DNA of 64,000 nucleotides from positions 92,745 through 156,744 of the forward strand of contig JACPPB010000074.1 in NCBI GenBank assembly GCA_016191205.1. The letters run 5' to 3'. The translations under genes and the position numbers were made by a program. Positions 24,783 to 34,189 of the stretch are shown in pieces. The DNA comes from Gammaproteobacteria bacterium (GTDB lineage: Bacteria > Pseudomonadota > Gammaproteobacteria > Pseudomonadales > Porticoccaceae). Position 1 is the first letter of the stretch. Every line of letters begins with the position of its first letter. The notes under the pieces are model-generated. The model made no database searches, was not told where the DNA came from, and saw nothing but the letters and a program-made list of their open reading frames with translations.

Positions 24783-26531
24783 TTGGCGACCATCGTACTG
24801 GGCCTCTCCGGCGCCCTCGGCCACGACCCCTCGGCCGCGCTTTATATTGACGGTCACCTGGTCGCGGCAGCCGAGGAAGAACGCTTCATCCGCGCCAAGC
24901 ACGCCAAGAACCGGATGCCGCTCGAAGCCGCGCGCTTCTGCCTGCGCCAGGCCGGCATCGCGCCGGGCGACGTCGATGTGGTGGCGGTGCCCTTTGCGCC
25001 GATTCCGCTCAGCTCGCCGGCGCGCTGGCACTTCGCGCGCCGCTACTGGTATGCGCCCGACCGGGCGCTGGACGCGCTGGTCAACGGCAATCGCCGCTAT
25101 CGCCGCTATCGCCAGCGCATCTTCGAACTGCTCCGCACCCTGGGCATCGATCCCGCGCGGATCGAATTCGAACCGGTGGAACATCATCTCGCCCACGCGA
25201 GCAGCGCCTATCACCTGAGCGGTTTCACCGGCAAGACCGCGATCCTGGGCGTGGACGGCAAGGGCGAATACGCCACCACCTTTTTCGGTTACGGCGAACA
25301 TGGTCGCATCCACAAGATCAAGGAGTTCTACGACCCCGACTCCCTGGGCGGGCTGTACGGCGCGCTGACCGAGTATCTCGGTTTCGAAATGCTGGACGGC
25401 GAATACAAGGTCATGGGGATGGCGCCCTACGGCGATCCCGCCCGCCACGATCTCTCGCGGCTGCTCAACTGCGACGGCAAGGACCTGCGCGTCAACACGC
25501 GCTATGTGAACACCGTGGGACTGCGCCGCCACAAGGAGAACGGCCAGGGGTTTTATTTCAGCCCCCGCCTGATCGAATGGCTGGGGCCGCGCCGCCACGG
25601 CGACAGTGCCGACCAGCCCTATATCGACTACGCCGCCGCCATCCAGGCGCTGTACGAAGAGGCCGTGCTCAAGCTCATGGATCACTACCTGGGCGACATC
25701 CTGCGCGAGACCGGGCGGCTGGCATTCGCCGGCGGCGGTGCCCTCAACGTCAAGCTGAACCAGAAGATCATCGCCCGCCCCGAAGTCCGCGAGCTGTTCG
25801 TGAAGCCCGCCTCGGGGGATGCTGGCACCGCGGTGGGCGCCGCGTCTTATGCGCTGGTCAAGCGCGGCATCCAGCCCGAGCCGATGGAGCATGTCTTCCT
25901 TGGACCGAGCTTCACCACCGAAGAGTGCCGGGCCGCCTGCGCGCGCCATCCCGGCCAGCCGGCCCATCAGGTGATCGACCGGATGCCGGAACAGGTCGCG
26001 CGGCTGCTCGCCAAAGGCCATCCGGTGGCCTGGTTCCAGGGCCGCATGGAATTCGGCCCGCGCGCCCTCGGGGGACGTTCGATCCTCGGTTGCCCCAGCG
26101 TTGCGGGCATCGCCGATCGCATCAATGAACAAATCAAGTTCCGCGAACGCTGGCGGCCGTTCTGTCCCAGCATGCTCGACCGGGTCGCGCCGCGGATGTT
26201 CAAGGTGAACCACCCGGCGCCCTTCATGACTTTCACTTTCGAAGTAAACGAGGAGTGGAAAACCCGGGTGCCCGAAGTGGTGCATGAGGACGGCACCGCC
26301 CGCGCCCAGGCGCTGGAGCGGCGCCACAACCCGCGCTATTACGCCCTGCTGGAAGAACTCGAACGCCTCACCGGCAACGGCGTGGTGCTCAATACGTCGC
26401 TCAACCGCCGCGGCGAACCCATGGTATGCACGCCCGAGGATGCGCTCGCCATGTTCTTCGGTTCCGACCTCCAGTACCTGGCCATGGAAGACGTGCTGGT
26501 CACCAAGCCGGGAGCAACTCTGGATGGCTGA
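24783..26531 (+). CDS. Carbamoyltransferase of the LPS core (NodU/CmcH family)
   Basis: This 582-residue protein is a full-length NodU/CmcH/TobZ-type O-carbamoyltransferase. It has GLSGALGHDPSAALYIDG, VAAAEEERFIRAKHAKNRMP, EHHLAHASSAY, the VDGKGEY loop, and the C-terminal GRMEFGPRALGGRSILG and LNTSLNRRGEP. In Pseudomonas the WapO homologue carbamoylates heptose II; the same role is likely here from context. The start is TTG at 24783, three bases after the preceding stop. The 3' end overlaps the glycosyltransferase start by eight bases. Confidence 0.9.
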   Translation: MATIVLGLSGALGHDPSAALYIDGHLVAAAEEERFIRAKHAKNRMPLEAARFCLRQAGIAPGDVDVVAVPFAPIPLSSPARWHFARRYWYAPDRALDALVNGNRRYRRYRQRIFELLRTLGIDPARIEFEPVEHHLAHASSAYHLSGFTGKTAILGVDGKGEYATTFFGYGEHGRIHKIKEFYDPDSLGGLYGALTEYLGFEMLDGEYKVMGMAPYGDPARHDLSRLLNCDGKDLRVNTRYVNTVGLRRHKENGQGFYFSPRLIEWLGPRRHGDSADQPYIDYAAAIQALYEEAVLKLMDHYLGDILRETGRLAFAGGGALNVKLNQKIIARPEVRELFVKPASGDAGTAVGAASYALVKRGIQPEPMEHVFLGPSFTTEECRAACARHPGQPAHQVIDRMPEQVARLLAKGHPVAWFQGRMEFGPRALGGRSILGCPSVAGIADRINEQIKFRERWRPFCPSMLDRVAPRMFKVNHPAPFMTFTFEVNEEWKTRVPEVVHEDGTARAQALERRHNPRYYALLEELERLTGNGVVLNTSLNRRGEPMVCTPEDALAMFFGSDLQYLAMEDVLVTKPGATLDG

Positions 26532-27444
26532 GACGCCGCTGTTCAGCATCGTCATCCCCTGCTGCAACTACGGCCACTGGCTGCCGCGCGCGGTGAACTC
26601 GGTGCTGGCCCAGGATGGCAGCGACTGGGAACTGCTGGTGATCAACGACGGCTCCACCGACACCACCGACGCGGTGGCCACCGAACTGCTGCACCAACAC
26701 CAGCCGCGACTGCGCTATCTGGCGCAGGCCAATCGCGGCGTGGCGGCCACCCGCAACCGGGGCATCGACGCCACCACCGGGCGCTATCTGATTTTCCTCG
26801 ATGCCGACGATGAAATGACGCCGGGCGCGCTCGGCGTGTATCGCGAGGTGATTGCGCGCCATCCCGGCGTGGACATGGTGGCGGGCGGCTATCGCGTGGT
26901 CGACGCGGACGGCCGCGAGCGCCGGCGCCAGGTCGGCTCCCTGCCCCGCTCCCCGCGACGCCGTCTGCAACGGTACCTGTTCACCAAAAAACTCCACTTC
27001 AGCAACGGTGCCGTGGCGATCCGGCGCGAAGTATTCGCCGTGCGGCGCTATCCCGAACATCTGCGCGCGGTGGAGGACATCCCGGTGTTCGCCTATCTGA
27101 TGGCCTGCCGCCAGCTCGCGGTGACTCCCGCGCCGCTGGCCATCATTCACCGTCATGCCGGGTCCCTGCGCCATAACGCGGGGCAGGCCGCCGCCGCAGG
27201 GATGGCGCTGGTGGACGAACTGTTCCGCCCGGGGGTGATGCCCGACTGGGCGGTGGTGTATCGGGCAGCCTACGAAACCCAGCGTTGTCTGTCGCTGTTT
27301 CGCACCTGCTATCTGGCGGGCGAAAGAAACAACGCGCTGGGCTTTTACCACCGCGCCTTGCGCGAAGATCCGGTACGAACGCTCAGCCGCTGGTCGTATC
27401 TGCGCAAGTACTTGAGTCTGAGACTGGGTCTGCATCGGCGCTGA
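26524..27444 (+). CDS. Family 2 glycosyltransferase
   Basis: This 306-residue protein has the GT2 opening FSIVIPCCNYGHWLPRAVNSVLAQ, the nucleotide-sugar motif LLVINDGSTDTTD, ANRGVAATRNRGID and FLDADDEM (DXD). An EDIPVFAYL acidic block supplies the likely catalytic base. It probably adds a core sugar at the cytoplasmic face. The ATG at 26524 lies inside the end of the carbamoyltransferase gene, making them translationally coupled. Its last 62 bases overlap the convergent kinase gene. Confidence 0.85.
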   Translation: MAETPLFSIVIPCCNYGHWLPRAVNSVLAQDGSDWELLVINDGSTDTTDAVATELLHQHQPRLRYLAQANRGVAATRNRGIDATTGRYLIFLDADDEMTPGALGVYREVIARHPGVDMVAGGYRVVDADGRERRRQVGSLPRSPRRRLQRYLFTKKLHFSNGAVAIRREVFAVRRYPEHLRAVEDIPVFAYLMACRQLAVTPAPLAIIHRHAGSLRHNAGQAAAAGMALVDELFRPGVMPDWAVVYRAAYETQRCLSLFRTCYLAGERNNALGFYHRALREDPVRTLSRWSYLRKYLSLRLGLHRR

Positions 27445-28138
27445 CGGCTGCCGCCAGCAGCATCACCAGCGTCGCCGGGAGCGTACCGCCGGCCGCCGCG
27501 TATCCGGCGCAAAACTCGCGCGCGCCGGCCCGCACCAGCGCCCAGTCTTCGGCATAACGCATCAAGTGGCGCAGATTCCGCGTGACCTGACGCGGACCCA
27601 GCGGGTGATCGCGCAGTTCCAGATCGGCCACGTCGATCAAACCGAATTCTCCCTGCGCAGCCACAATGACATTGCCGAAATGCAGCGAACGGAAGTACAC
27701 CCCGCGCCGGTGCAGTGCCGCCAGAAAAGATCCCAGTTCGCGCAGCAACGCGCCCCGGTCGGCGGCCTTGCGCAGGCAGGTGCGCAAGGTCGCGCCGGGC
27801 AGTGGCCGGTAGATCACCGCCGTGCGGCGGATATGGGGAATGCGCAACAACTGCTCGGTGGCGACGGTGCGCACACCCCGCGCGCGCAGCGCCCCGGCAT
27901 TGACATGAAAGCGTCGCGCATAGGGCCACATCAGCGCGCTGCTGAACAGGCGCTTGCGGCGAAACAGCTTCAGGTAACGCCCGTCGCGCAGGGCAATCAG
28001 CTTGTCGCAGTGGCCGTCGGCTTCCAGCACGGTGCCACCTGCGACCAGATCCTGGTAGGCCGCCGTGGCGAGCAAGTGAAAGCGTGCGTCGATAGCCATC
28101 AGCTCGGTCGTCAGTGGCGCCGGTCGGGAAAGCCCCAT
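27383..28138 (-). CDS. Atypical LPS kinase-like protein (toluene-tolerance family)
   Basis: This 251-residue protein is convergent with the glycosyltransferase gene and overlaps its 3' end by 62 bases. It has a kinase-like fold: GRYLKLFRRKRLFSSALMWPYARRF (ATP lobe), YRPLPGATLR, YFRSLHFGNVIV and FGLIDVADL. The catalytic loop reads RSLHFGN, with serine where active kinases have aspartate, as in the Pseudomonas toluene-tolerance/LPS-ligase-linked family that I recall. It may phosphorylate core or act as a scaffold. ATG at 28138 was chosen; 28099 is an alternative. Confidence 0.75.
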   Translation of the reverse strand: MGLSRPAPLTTELMAIDARFHLLATAAYQDLVAGGTVLEADGHCDKLIALRDGRYLKLFRRKRLFSSALMWPYARRFHVNAGALRARGVRTVATEQLLRIPHIRRTAVIYRPLPGATLRTCLRKAADRGALLRELGSFLAALHRRGVYFRSLHFGNVIVAAQGEFGLIDVADLELRDHPLGPRQVTRNLRHLMRYAEDWALVRAGAREFCAGYAAAGGTLPATLVMLLAAAVSADADPVSDSSTCADTTSG

Positions 28139-28316
28139 TCTAGGGCCTGTTAGCGCTGTCCGCGCGGATAGCGTCAACCGGCCCTGGCCCGCCCTCTGTG
28201 GAGCTCCCGGTCGTGTGCCCAGTTTGGACGCCTTTTGTTACAGTGGCGCGCCCACGCATCCGCCACAACAAGGACCGCCGTCGCGGCGGCTCCCGCGCGA
28301 CGAGAGGATTTCCGGT

Positions 28317-29354
28317 TTGTCCCATGTCCTGCTGGTAAAACTTACCTCGATGGGCGACCTGATTCAGTTGCTGCCGGCGTTGAGCGATGCCCATGGACAG
28401 CGGCCGGAACTGCGCTTCGACTGGGTCGCCGACGCCGCCTTTGCGGAAATTCCCGGCTGGCATCCGGCGGTCGACCGGGTGCTCCCGAGCGCCCACCGCG
28501 ATTGGCGCCGGCACAAGACCGAATTCCTTTGCAGCGGCAGCGGTCGCGCCTGGCTGCACGGCCTGCGCGAGCGTCGTTACGACCGGGTGATCGACGCCCA
28601 GGGCAGCTGGAAAAGCGCCGTCATCGCGCGCCTGGCGCGCGGCCCGAGCGCCGGGCTGGATGGGGACTCGGTGCGCGAACCCGGTGCCCAGTGGCTCTAT
28701 CAAGAGCGCCATTTCGTAGCCCGGGAGCAGCTCGCCATCACGCGCTGGCGCCAACTGCTGGCCGCGGTGCTCGACTACCCCGTGCCGACCACGGCACCGG
28801 ATTTCGGGCTGGCCGGCCGGGTCTGGCCGGACCCGCCGTACACTCTCGGAGCGCCCACCCTGACCTTCGTCACCAACGCCACCTGGCCCACCAAGCTCTG
28901 GCCGGACGCACACTGGCGCGAGCTGATCGGTGCCGCCATCGGCGCCGGTTATCAGGTGGTGTTGCCCTGGGGATCGGCGCCCGAGCAGGAGCGCGCCGAA
29001 CGCCTGGCGCACGCGCAATCCGGCGCCCGGGTTCCGCCCCGCGCGTCGCTTGGCGAAATCGCGGGACTGCTGTCCCGCAGCGCCGCCGTGGTCAGTGTCG
29101 ATACCGGGCTCGCCCATCTCGCCGCCGCCCTGGGCCGACCGACGCTCACCCTCTATGGTCCGACCGACCCGCGCCTGATTGCGGCGACCGGACCGCGCGC
29201 CGCGCCGCTGCCGGCCACCGGCTATCCCTGCATCCCCTGCCGGCGGCGCGAATGCCGGGTCGCGGACTATCGGGGGCCGGACGCACGCTGTATGCAGGAT
29301 CTGACCCCGGCGCTAGTATGGGCGCGGTTGCAAACGCTGCTGGCAGCCGTCTGA
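28317..29354 (+). CDS. waaC: ADP-heptose:LPS heptosyltransferase I
   Basis: WaaC adds the first heptose to Kdo2-lipid A. The 345-residue GT9 protein begins LSHVLLVKLTSMGDLIQLLPALSDA, matching the WaaC N-terminus, and has DAQGSWKSAVIARLA, TNATWPTKLWPDAHWREL and SVDTGLAHLAAALGRP. The likely start is TTG at 28317, eight bases after GAGAGGA; longer frames upstream run into the intergenic gap. It is separated from waaF by eight kilobases, unlike the usual waaF-waaC pair. Confidence 0.88.
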   Translation: MSHVLLVKLTSMGDLIQLLPALSDAHGQRPELRFDWVADAAFAEIPGWHPAVDRVLPSAHRDWRRHKTEFLCSGSGRAWLHGLRERRYDRVIDAQGSWKSAVIARLARGPSAGLDGDSVREPGAQWLYQERHFVAREQLAITRWRQLLAAVLDYPVPTTAPDFGLAGRVWPDPPYTLGAPTLTFVTNATWPTKLWPDAHWRELIGAAIGAGYQVVLPWGSAPEQERAERLAHAQSGARVPPRASLGEIAGLLSRSAAVVSVDTGLAHLAAALGRPTLTLYGPTDPRLIAATGPRAAPLPATGYPCIPCRRRECRVADYRGPDARCMQDLTPALVWARLQTLLAAV

Positions 29355-29408
29355 ACCCGTGGCCACAACCCTCTCGCATCACTCATCCGCCATTCGCAGG
29401 AGTTCCGC

Positions 29409-30851
29409 GTGCCGTTGAGTTTTCCCCGTTTCGAGCGCGCCCGGGTGCTGGTCGCGGGCGACATCATGCTCGACCGCTACTGGCAAGGACCCACGCTGCG
29501 CATCTCGCCGGAAGCGCCGGTGCCCGTGGTGCGGATCACCGACTGTCACGACCGCCCCGGCGGCGCCGCCAACGTCGCGCTCAACATCGCCGCGCTCGGC
29601 GCCGCCACCAGTGTGGTGGGCGCGGTGGGTTGCGACGCCCAGGCCACCATCCTGCGCGACCAGCTGGCGGCCGCGGGCATTCATGCCGCGCTGCTGGAAT
29701 GCCCCGCCAAACCCACCATCACCAAGTTGCGCGTGATCAGCCGCCAGCACCAGCTGCTGCGCCTGGATTTCGAGGAACCGCACAGCGCGGCGGAGGTGGC
29801 GGCCATGCCCGCCCGGATCCAGGGCCTGCTGCCGGACCACGGCATCCTGGTACTGTCCGACTACGCCAAGGGCGCGCTCCAGGATCCCCGGGCCCTGATC
29901 GCGCTGGCCACCACTGCCGGAGTGCCGGTCCTGGTGGATCCCAAGGGACGCGACTTCGGCCGCTACGCCGGCGCCACCCTGCTCACCCCCAACCTCGCCG
30001 AGCTGGAAGCCGTGGTCGGGCCCTGTCCCGACGAAGCGGCCCTGTGCGCGCGCGGCCTCGCCCTGGTGCGCGAGTTGGGGCTCGGCGCGCTGCTGGTGAC
30101 ACGCGGCGAACAGGGCATGACCCTGCTGCGCCCCGGTCGGGACGCGTTGCACCTGCCGGCGCGGGCGCGCGAGGTCTATGACGTGACCGGCGCCGGGGAC
30201 ACCGTGATCGCCGTGCTCGCCGCCGCGCTCGCCGCCGGCGCGGAGCTGCCGGCCGCCGTCACCCTCGCCAATCTTGCGGCCGGCATCGTGGTCGGCAAGC
30301 TGGGTACCGCCGCGGTGAGCGAACCGGAGTTGCGCCGCGCCCTGCAGCAGGAACGCGGCGTGGCGCGCGGCGTGGTGAATCAGGAGCAACTGCTTGCCGA
30401 GGTCGCCGATGCCCGCGCCCGGGGCGAAAAGATCGTTTTCACCAACGGCTGCTTCGATCTGCTGCACGCCGGCCATGTGCGCTATCTGGAGCAGGCGCGC
30501 CAACTCGGCGACCGCCTGATCGTAGCGGTCAATGACGACGTCTCGGTGCGGCGCCTGAAGGGCGAGGGCCGCCCCCTCAATGCGGTCGAGCGCCGCATGG
30601 CGGTGCTCGCGGGCCTGGAAAGCGTCGATTGGGTAACGAGTTTTGCCGAGGACACGCCGGAGGCCCTGCTCGAACAGGTGCGCCCCGATGTGCTCGTCAA
30701 GGGCGGCGACTATGGCCGCGAGCAGGTGGTGGGCTGGCAGATCGTCGCCGGCTACGGCGGCGAGGTGCGCCCGCTCGGCTTGCTGGAAGGCTGTTCCACC
30801 ACCGCCATCGTCGAAAAAATCCGCACCCCTCCGTCCGACCCGCACCGCTGA
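29409..30851 (+). CDS. hldE: Bifunctional D-glycero-beta-D-manno-heptose-7-phosphate kinase / heptose-1-phosphate adenylyltransferase
   Basis: HldE makes ADP-heptose, the donor for WaaC and WaaF. The 480-residue protein has the N-terminal ribokinase-fold domain (RVLVAGDIMLDRYW, PGGAANVALNIAALG, and VYDVTGAGDTVIA near residues 255-267) and the C-terminal nucleotidyltransferase domain (FTNGCFDLLHAGHVRYLEQA, with the HXGH motif, and VKGGDY). The start is GTG at 29409. It follows waaC by 54 bases, placing donor synthesis next to a donor user. Confidence 0.95.
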   Translation: MPLSFPRFERARVLVAGDIMLDRYWQGPTLRISPEAPVPVVRITDCHDRPGGAANVALNIAALGAATSVVGAVGCDAQATILRDQLAAAGIHAALLECPAKPTITKLRVISRQHQLLRLDFEEPHSAAEVAAMPARIQGLLPDHGILVLSDYAKGALQDPRALIALATTAGVPVLVDPKGRDFGRYAGATLLTPNLAELEAVVGPCPDEAALCARGLALVRELGLGALLVTRGEQGMTLLRPGRDALHLPARAREVYDVTGAGDTVIAVLAAALAAGAELPAAVTLANLAAGIVVGKLGTAAVSEPELRRALQQERGVARGVVNQEQLLAEVADARARGEKIVFTNGCFDLLHAGHVRYLEQARQLGDRLIVAVNDDVSVRRLKGEGRPLNAVERRMAVLAGLESVDWVTSFAEDTPEALLEQVRPDVLVKGGDYGREQVVGWQIVAGYGGEVRPLGLLEGCSTTAIVEKIRTPPSDPHR

Positions 30852-30864
30852 AGGTCATTCACGC

Positions 30865-32085
30865 TTGCACCCATCTACCGAGTCACACGGACGCGCTCCA
30901 ACCCGCTTCGCCCGCCTGCGCACTGCCATCCGCACCCGTTATGCCTGGATCGCGTTGCTGCTGTTCTTCGCGATCTGCTTCCTCCCGGACAACCGCACCG
31001 CCGCCACCAATCTTTACCGCCTGCTGGTGGTGGTGCCCATGCTGCTGTGTTTCCGGCCTGCCGATCTGCGGCTGATCTGGCAACAGGCTCCGGCGCGCTG
31101 GTTTCTGCTGCTGTGCGGCTGGCTTTCGCTCACCCTGCTGTGGGATGGCTGGAGCCACACCGATTTCAAGCTGCTGCTGCGCGAGTTGAACGTGCTGGCG
31201 CTGTTTTATCTGGTCTATCTGGTCGGCACCCTGCATCGGGCGCGGGTACCGACCTTGCTGACCGGCCTGATGGTGCTCGGGCTGGGCGGTGCCGCGCTGA
31301 TCGTCGCGGACTGGCCCCAGGGCTGGAAGCAGCACGCACTGTCGGCGCGCGGCGTGTTCAATCACCATGTGACCGTCGGTTGGGCACTGGCGATGGTCGC
31401 CATCGTCGCCCTGTATCAAACCCTGAACATGACGCGACGGAGTTTGGCGTGCGCCTGCGGGTTCGCTGCCCTCGCGCTGGGGATGCTGGTGTTCTGGGTG
31501 CAGGCGCGCGGCGCCTATGTGGTGCTGGGAGCGGGGACGCTGCTGCTGCTCGCCTTGTTTCCGGGCCGGCGCGCGGCGATCCTGGCCATCGCCACCGCCG
31601 GTCTGACACTGCTGCTGGCACTGATCTTCCGGCAGGAACTGACCCTGGTTGCCGGCCATGTGGTCGAGCGTGGCACTTCCATGCGCCTGCCGATCTGGCG
31701 CAACGGGTGGGAGGCGGTGACCGACTCCTGGCGCTGGCTGTGGTTCGGTCACGGACTGTCCGTTGACTCCGAGAACTGGAACGGCGGTATCGTCGCGCGG
31801 CACTACCACAATCTGCTGTTGAATCAGGCGTTTTACGCCGGGTTGATCGGTGTCGGGCTGTATCTGGGATGGCTCGCGAGCCTGCTGCGGGCGGCGGTTC
31901 GGGAGCGCCACCTGTGGCTCTGGGGTGCGCTGGTCTTCGCCATGCAGTTCGGCTTCATCACCGACGGCGACCAGTTGTTCGTGAATCCTTCCGCGATACT
32001 GCTGGCCTTCCTGCTGCCGGCGTTCCTGCTCGGGTTTCGGGTGCCGGTGCCGGTTCGGCCGCCTTCACCGGCCCGAGTCGCATGA
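30865..32085 (+). CDS. O-antigen ligase family membrane protein (WaaL-like)
   Basis: This 406-residue protein has about ten to twelve hydrophobic segments and the large periplasmic loop before the C-terminal helices typical of the Wzy_C/WaaL family. The loop holds RLPIWRNGWEA, WFGHGLS and HYHNLLLNQAFYAG, with the histidine of HNLLL aligned to the conserved catalytic region. It probably ligates O-antigen or another polymer to the lipid A core in the periplasm. A TTG at 30865 with AAGG upstream fits as start. The 3' end overlaps the convergent reductase gene by 21 bases. Confidence 0.82.
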   Translation: MHPSTESHGRAPTRFARLRTAIRTRYAWIALLLFFAICFLPDNRTAATNLYRLLVVVPMLLCFRPADLRLIWQQAPARWFLLLCGWLSLTLLWDGWSHTDFKLLLRELNVLALFYLVYLVGTLHRARVPTLLTGLMVLGLGGAALIVADWPQGWKQHALSARGVFNHHVTVGWALAMVAIVALYQTLNMTRRSLACACGFAALALGMLVFWVQARGAYVVLGAGTLLLLALFPGRRAAILAIATAGLTLLLALIFRQELTLVAGHVVERGTSMRLPIWRNGWEAVTDSWRWLWFGHGLSVDSENWNGGIVARHYHNLLLNQAFYAGLIGVGLYLGWLASLLRAAVRERHLWLWGALVFAMQFGFITDGDQLFVNPSAILLAFLLPAFLLGFRVPVPVRPPSPARVA

Positions 32086-32877
32086 TGCCGCGACGGCAGC
32101 GCGGACATTGGCGCGCAGATGGTCGGGATCGATGGTGCCGATCACCAGGCTGCCGACCCCGGCGTGGGCCAGGATGCGCGCGAAGGTCGCGCGCACACTA
32201 GCGTCGCCCGCAACCAGCGCGTGGCCGCTCGCCAGGGCCTTCTTGATCAGCACGCCGGTGCCCAGTTCGCGGCAGCGGTCGATCACCGGGATTTCGGTTT
32301 CGTCGGCGAGATTCCAGCTCACCATGAGCAGATCGCACCGCGCCGCCGCGCGCAAACCGCCCGCCACCGTCTTGGTGGACATGCCGAAGCCGCGCAGTTT
32401 TCCCTCCCGTTTCAGCTCCGCCAGGGTTTCGAGCGCGCCGGATTGCTCGATGATCAGCTCGTCGTTGCCATCGGAGTGGATCAGCACGATATCCAGCACC
32501 CCGGTTTGCAGGCGCCGCAGGCTGCGCTCGACGCTGGCGCGGACATGGCCCGGCGAAAAATCGTGCCGCGACACGCCGGCTTCGAACTCCTCGCCGACCT
32601 TGGTGCAGATTACCCAGTGGTCGCGTGTGCCGCGCAGCAGGCGGCCGAGCCGTGCCTCGCTGTCTCCGTAGGCGGGGGCGGTGTCCAGCAGATTGATACC
32701 CAGATCCCGCGCCAAGTCGAGCAGGGCGCGGACGGCACGGTCGTCGGGGATGGTGAAACCCCGAGGGTACTTCAGGCCCTGATCGCGGCCGAACTTGACG
32801 GTGCCCAGCCCGAGCACGCCGACCTCGATGCCGGCGCGCCCGAGCCGGCGCCGGGGCAATTCCAGCTCAGGCGCCAA
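32065..32877 (-). CDS. Aldo/keto reductase
   Basis: This 270-residue protein has the aldo/keto reductase barrel signatures LGLGTVKFG, INLLDTAPAYGDSEARLG (catalytic Asp and Tyr), the lysine in VICTKVG, and DIVLIHSDG where the usual catalytic His is present. It should reduce carbonyls with NADPH. The start is TTG at 32877, with GGGAG upstream, and it overlaps the FAD oxidoreductase end by 11 bases. Pairing of these two enzymes inside an LPS locus suggests a joint role in sugar or lipid modification, but substrate is unknown. Confidence 0.85.
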   Translation of the reverse strand: MAPELELPRRRLGRAGIEVGVLGLGTVKFGRDQGLKYPRGFTIPDDRAVRALLDLARDLGINLLDTAPAYGDSEARLGRLLRGTRDHWVICTKVGEEFEAGVSRHDFSPGHVRASVERSLRRLQTGVLDIVLIHSDGNDELIIEQSGALETLAELKREGKLRGFGMSTKTVAGGLRAAARCDLLMVSWNLADETEIPVIDRCRELGTGVLIKKALASGHALVAGDASVRATFARILAHAGVGSLVIGTIDPDHLRANVRAAVAASCDSGR

Positions 32878-34078
32878 AGGCGGTCTCCCAGGGCGTGGGG
32901 GCCAGCGCGGGACGCGGCAGCGGCAACACCGGCACGGGCGCGCCGGACGGCGTGATCCCGCGCAGTGTCAGCCGTTCCACCACGCTGTGGGCCAGGTGCG
33001 GGCACAGGGTCAGCTTGGTGGGCCAGGCGACCAGTGCATTGGCGCCATTGCCGACCCAGTCCGCGAACGCCTGATCGGGGCGCAGCAGCCGTGGCTGGCG
33101 GGGTTCGGCGCGCTCGACCGCCAGGGTCGCCCAGCGCGCCGGCCCCAGCTCGACCCAGGGCAGCAGTGCCGCCAACTCCTGCCGGGCCAGCGCGATGAGC
33201 GCATCTGGCGCCATCCCGACGCCCTGCTCGGCCAGCGTTCCGCCCAGATACCAGACCTGCTCGCCGCCGCCGGCGGGATGACTGGAAATGGTCAGGCGCG
33301 GCGTGGTCTCACGCCCCAGGCAATGGCCATGCAGGGCGTGGGGATAGCGATGCCGGACCATCACCTGGTGCAACGGCCGCCGCTGCATGGCCGGGGTGGC
33401 AGCGCCGATCGTCGCGAGCAGCCCGGCATTGCCGGCGCCGGCCGCGAACACGAAGGCCGCCGGCGCCAGGCGCCGGGTGCCGGTCGCGGTCCGCAGGTCG
33501 AGGGTCAGACGTCCGGAGTCCGCCGCGGTCCAAGCGGTCGCGGCGCCAGCGAGGGAGTAAATGGCGTCCGGGCAGGTGTCGGCGAGCGCCGCCACCAGGC
33601 TGGGCACATCCAGCACCAGATCCACCAGACGGTACAGGGATCCGGAGAAACCCGCCGCGCGAAAGATCGGCGGCCGCCGATCCGCGGCCACGGTTTCCAC
33701 CCGGCCACGCACCGCCTTGCTGGCAAGGAACGCCGTCATGCGCCCGGCGACGGCGCCGGTGGACCAGAGGTAGAAATGATCGCTCAGCACCCGGACGCGG
33801 CGCAGATCCACCGCGCCCGCGCCGCGCAGGCAGCGGCGCCAGTGGTCGGGCATCTCGGCGATGGCCTCGGCTGCGCCCGACAAGGCGCCCGCCAGGCTGT
33901 ACTTGATGCCCCCGTGGATCATGCCCTGGCTGGCCAGCGTCTGCCCGGAACCGAGCGCGGTCGCCTCCAGCAGGATCGCGCTATAGCCCCGGTTGCGCAG
34001 ATCGTTGAGCAGCCAGAGTCCGGCGATGCCACCGCCGACAATGACGATATCGACGTTGACGACCGGGGGCGTGGACAT
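32867..34078 (-). CDS. FAD-dependent oxidoreductase (DAO/GlpD-like)
   Basis: This 403-residue protein begins with a Rossmann FAD motif, DIVIVGGGIAGLWLLNDLRNRGYSAILLE, at residues 9-37, followed by QTLASQGMIHGGIKY, typical of glycerol-3-phosphate dehydrogenase-like or D-amino-acid-oxidase-fold enzymes. FAAGAGNAGLL supplies a second FAD contact. No membrane helix is visible. It is the first gene of a two-gene unit with the aldo/keto reductase. The substrate cannot be read from sequence. Confidence 0.82.
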   Translation of the reverse strand: MSTPPVVNVDIVIVGGGIAGLWLLNDLRNRGYSAILLEATALGSGQTLASQGMIHGGIKYSLAGALSGAAEAIAEMPDHWRRCLRGAGAVDLRRVRVLSDHFYLWSTGAVAGRMTAFLASKAVRGRVETVAADRRPPIFRAAGFSGSLYRLVDLVLDVPSLVAALADTCPDAIYSLAGAATAWTAADSGRLTLDLRTATGTRRLAPAAFVFAAGAGNAGLLATIGAATPAMQRRPLHQVMVRHRYPHALHGHCLGRETTPRLTISSHPAGGGEQVWYLGGTLAEQGVGMAPDALIALARQELAALLPWVELGPARWATLAVERAEPRQPRLLRPDQAFADWVGNGANALVAWPTKLTLCPHLAHSVVERLTLRGITPSGAPVPVLPLPRPALAPTPWETAFGA

Positions 34079-34189
34079 GGCGCGGGGATCGCGGAAACTC
34101 GCAGTAGCTCAGTATAGCGGGCTTGCCGGAAGCGGCGCCGCAACATGCATCGCCCCAACCTTCCGGCTATGCTGCCCGCCGGAGGAACC

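Noticed and set aside
23829..26567. A minus-strand open frame of about 910 codons opposite the tandem kinase and carbamoyltransferase
   Set aside because: No domain is recognisable, and the plus strand carries complete, well-motifed genes.
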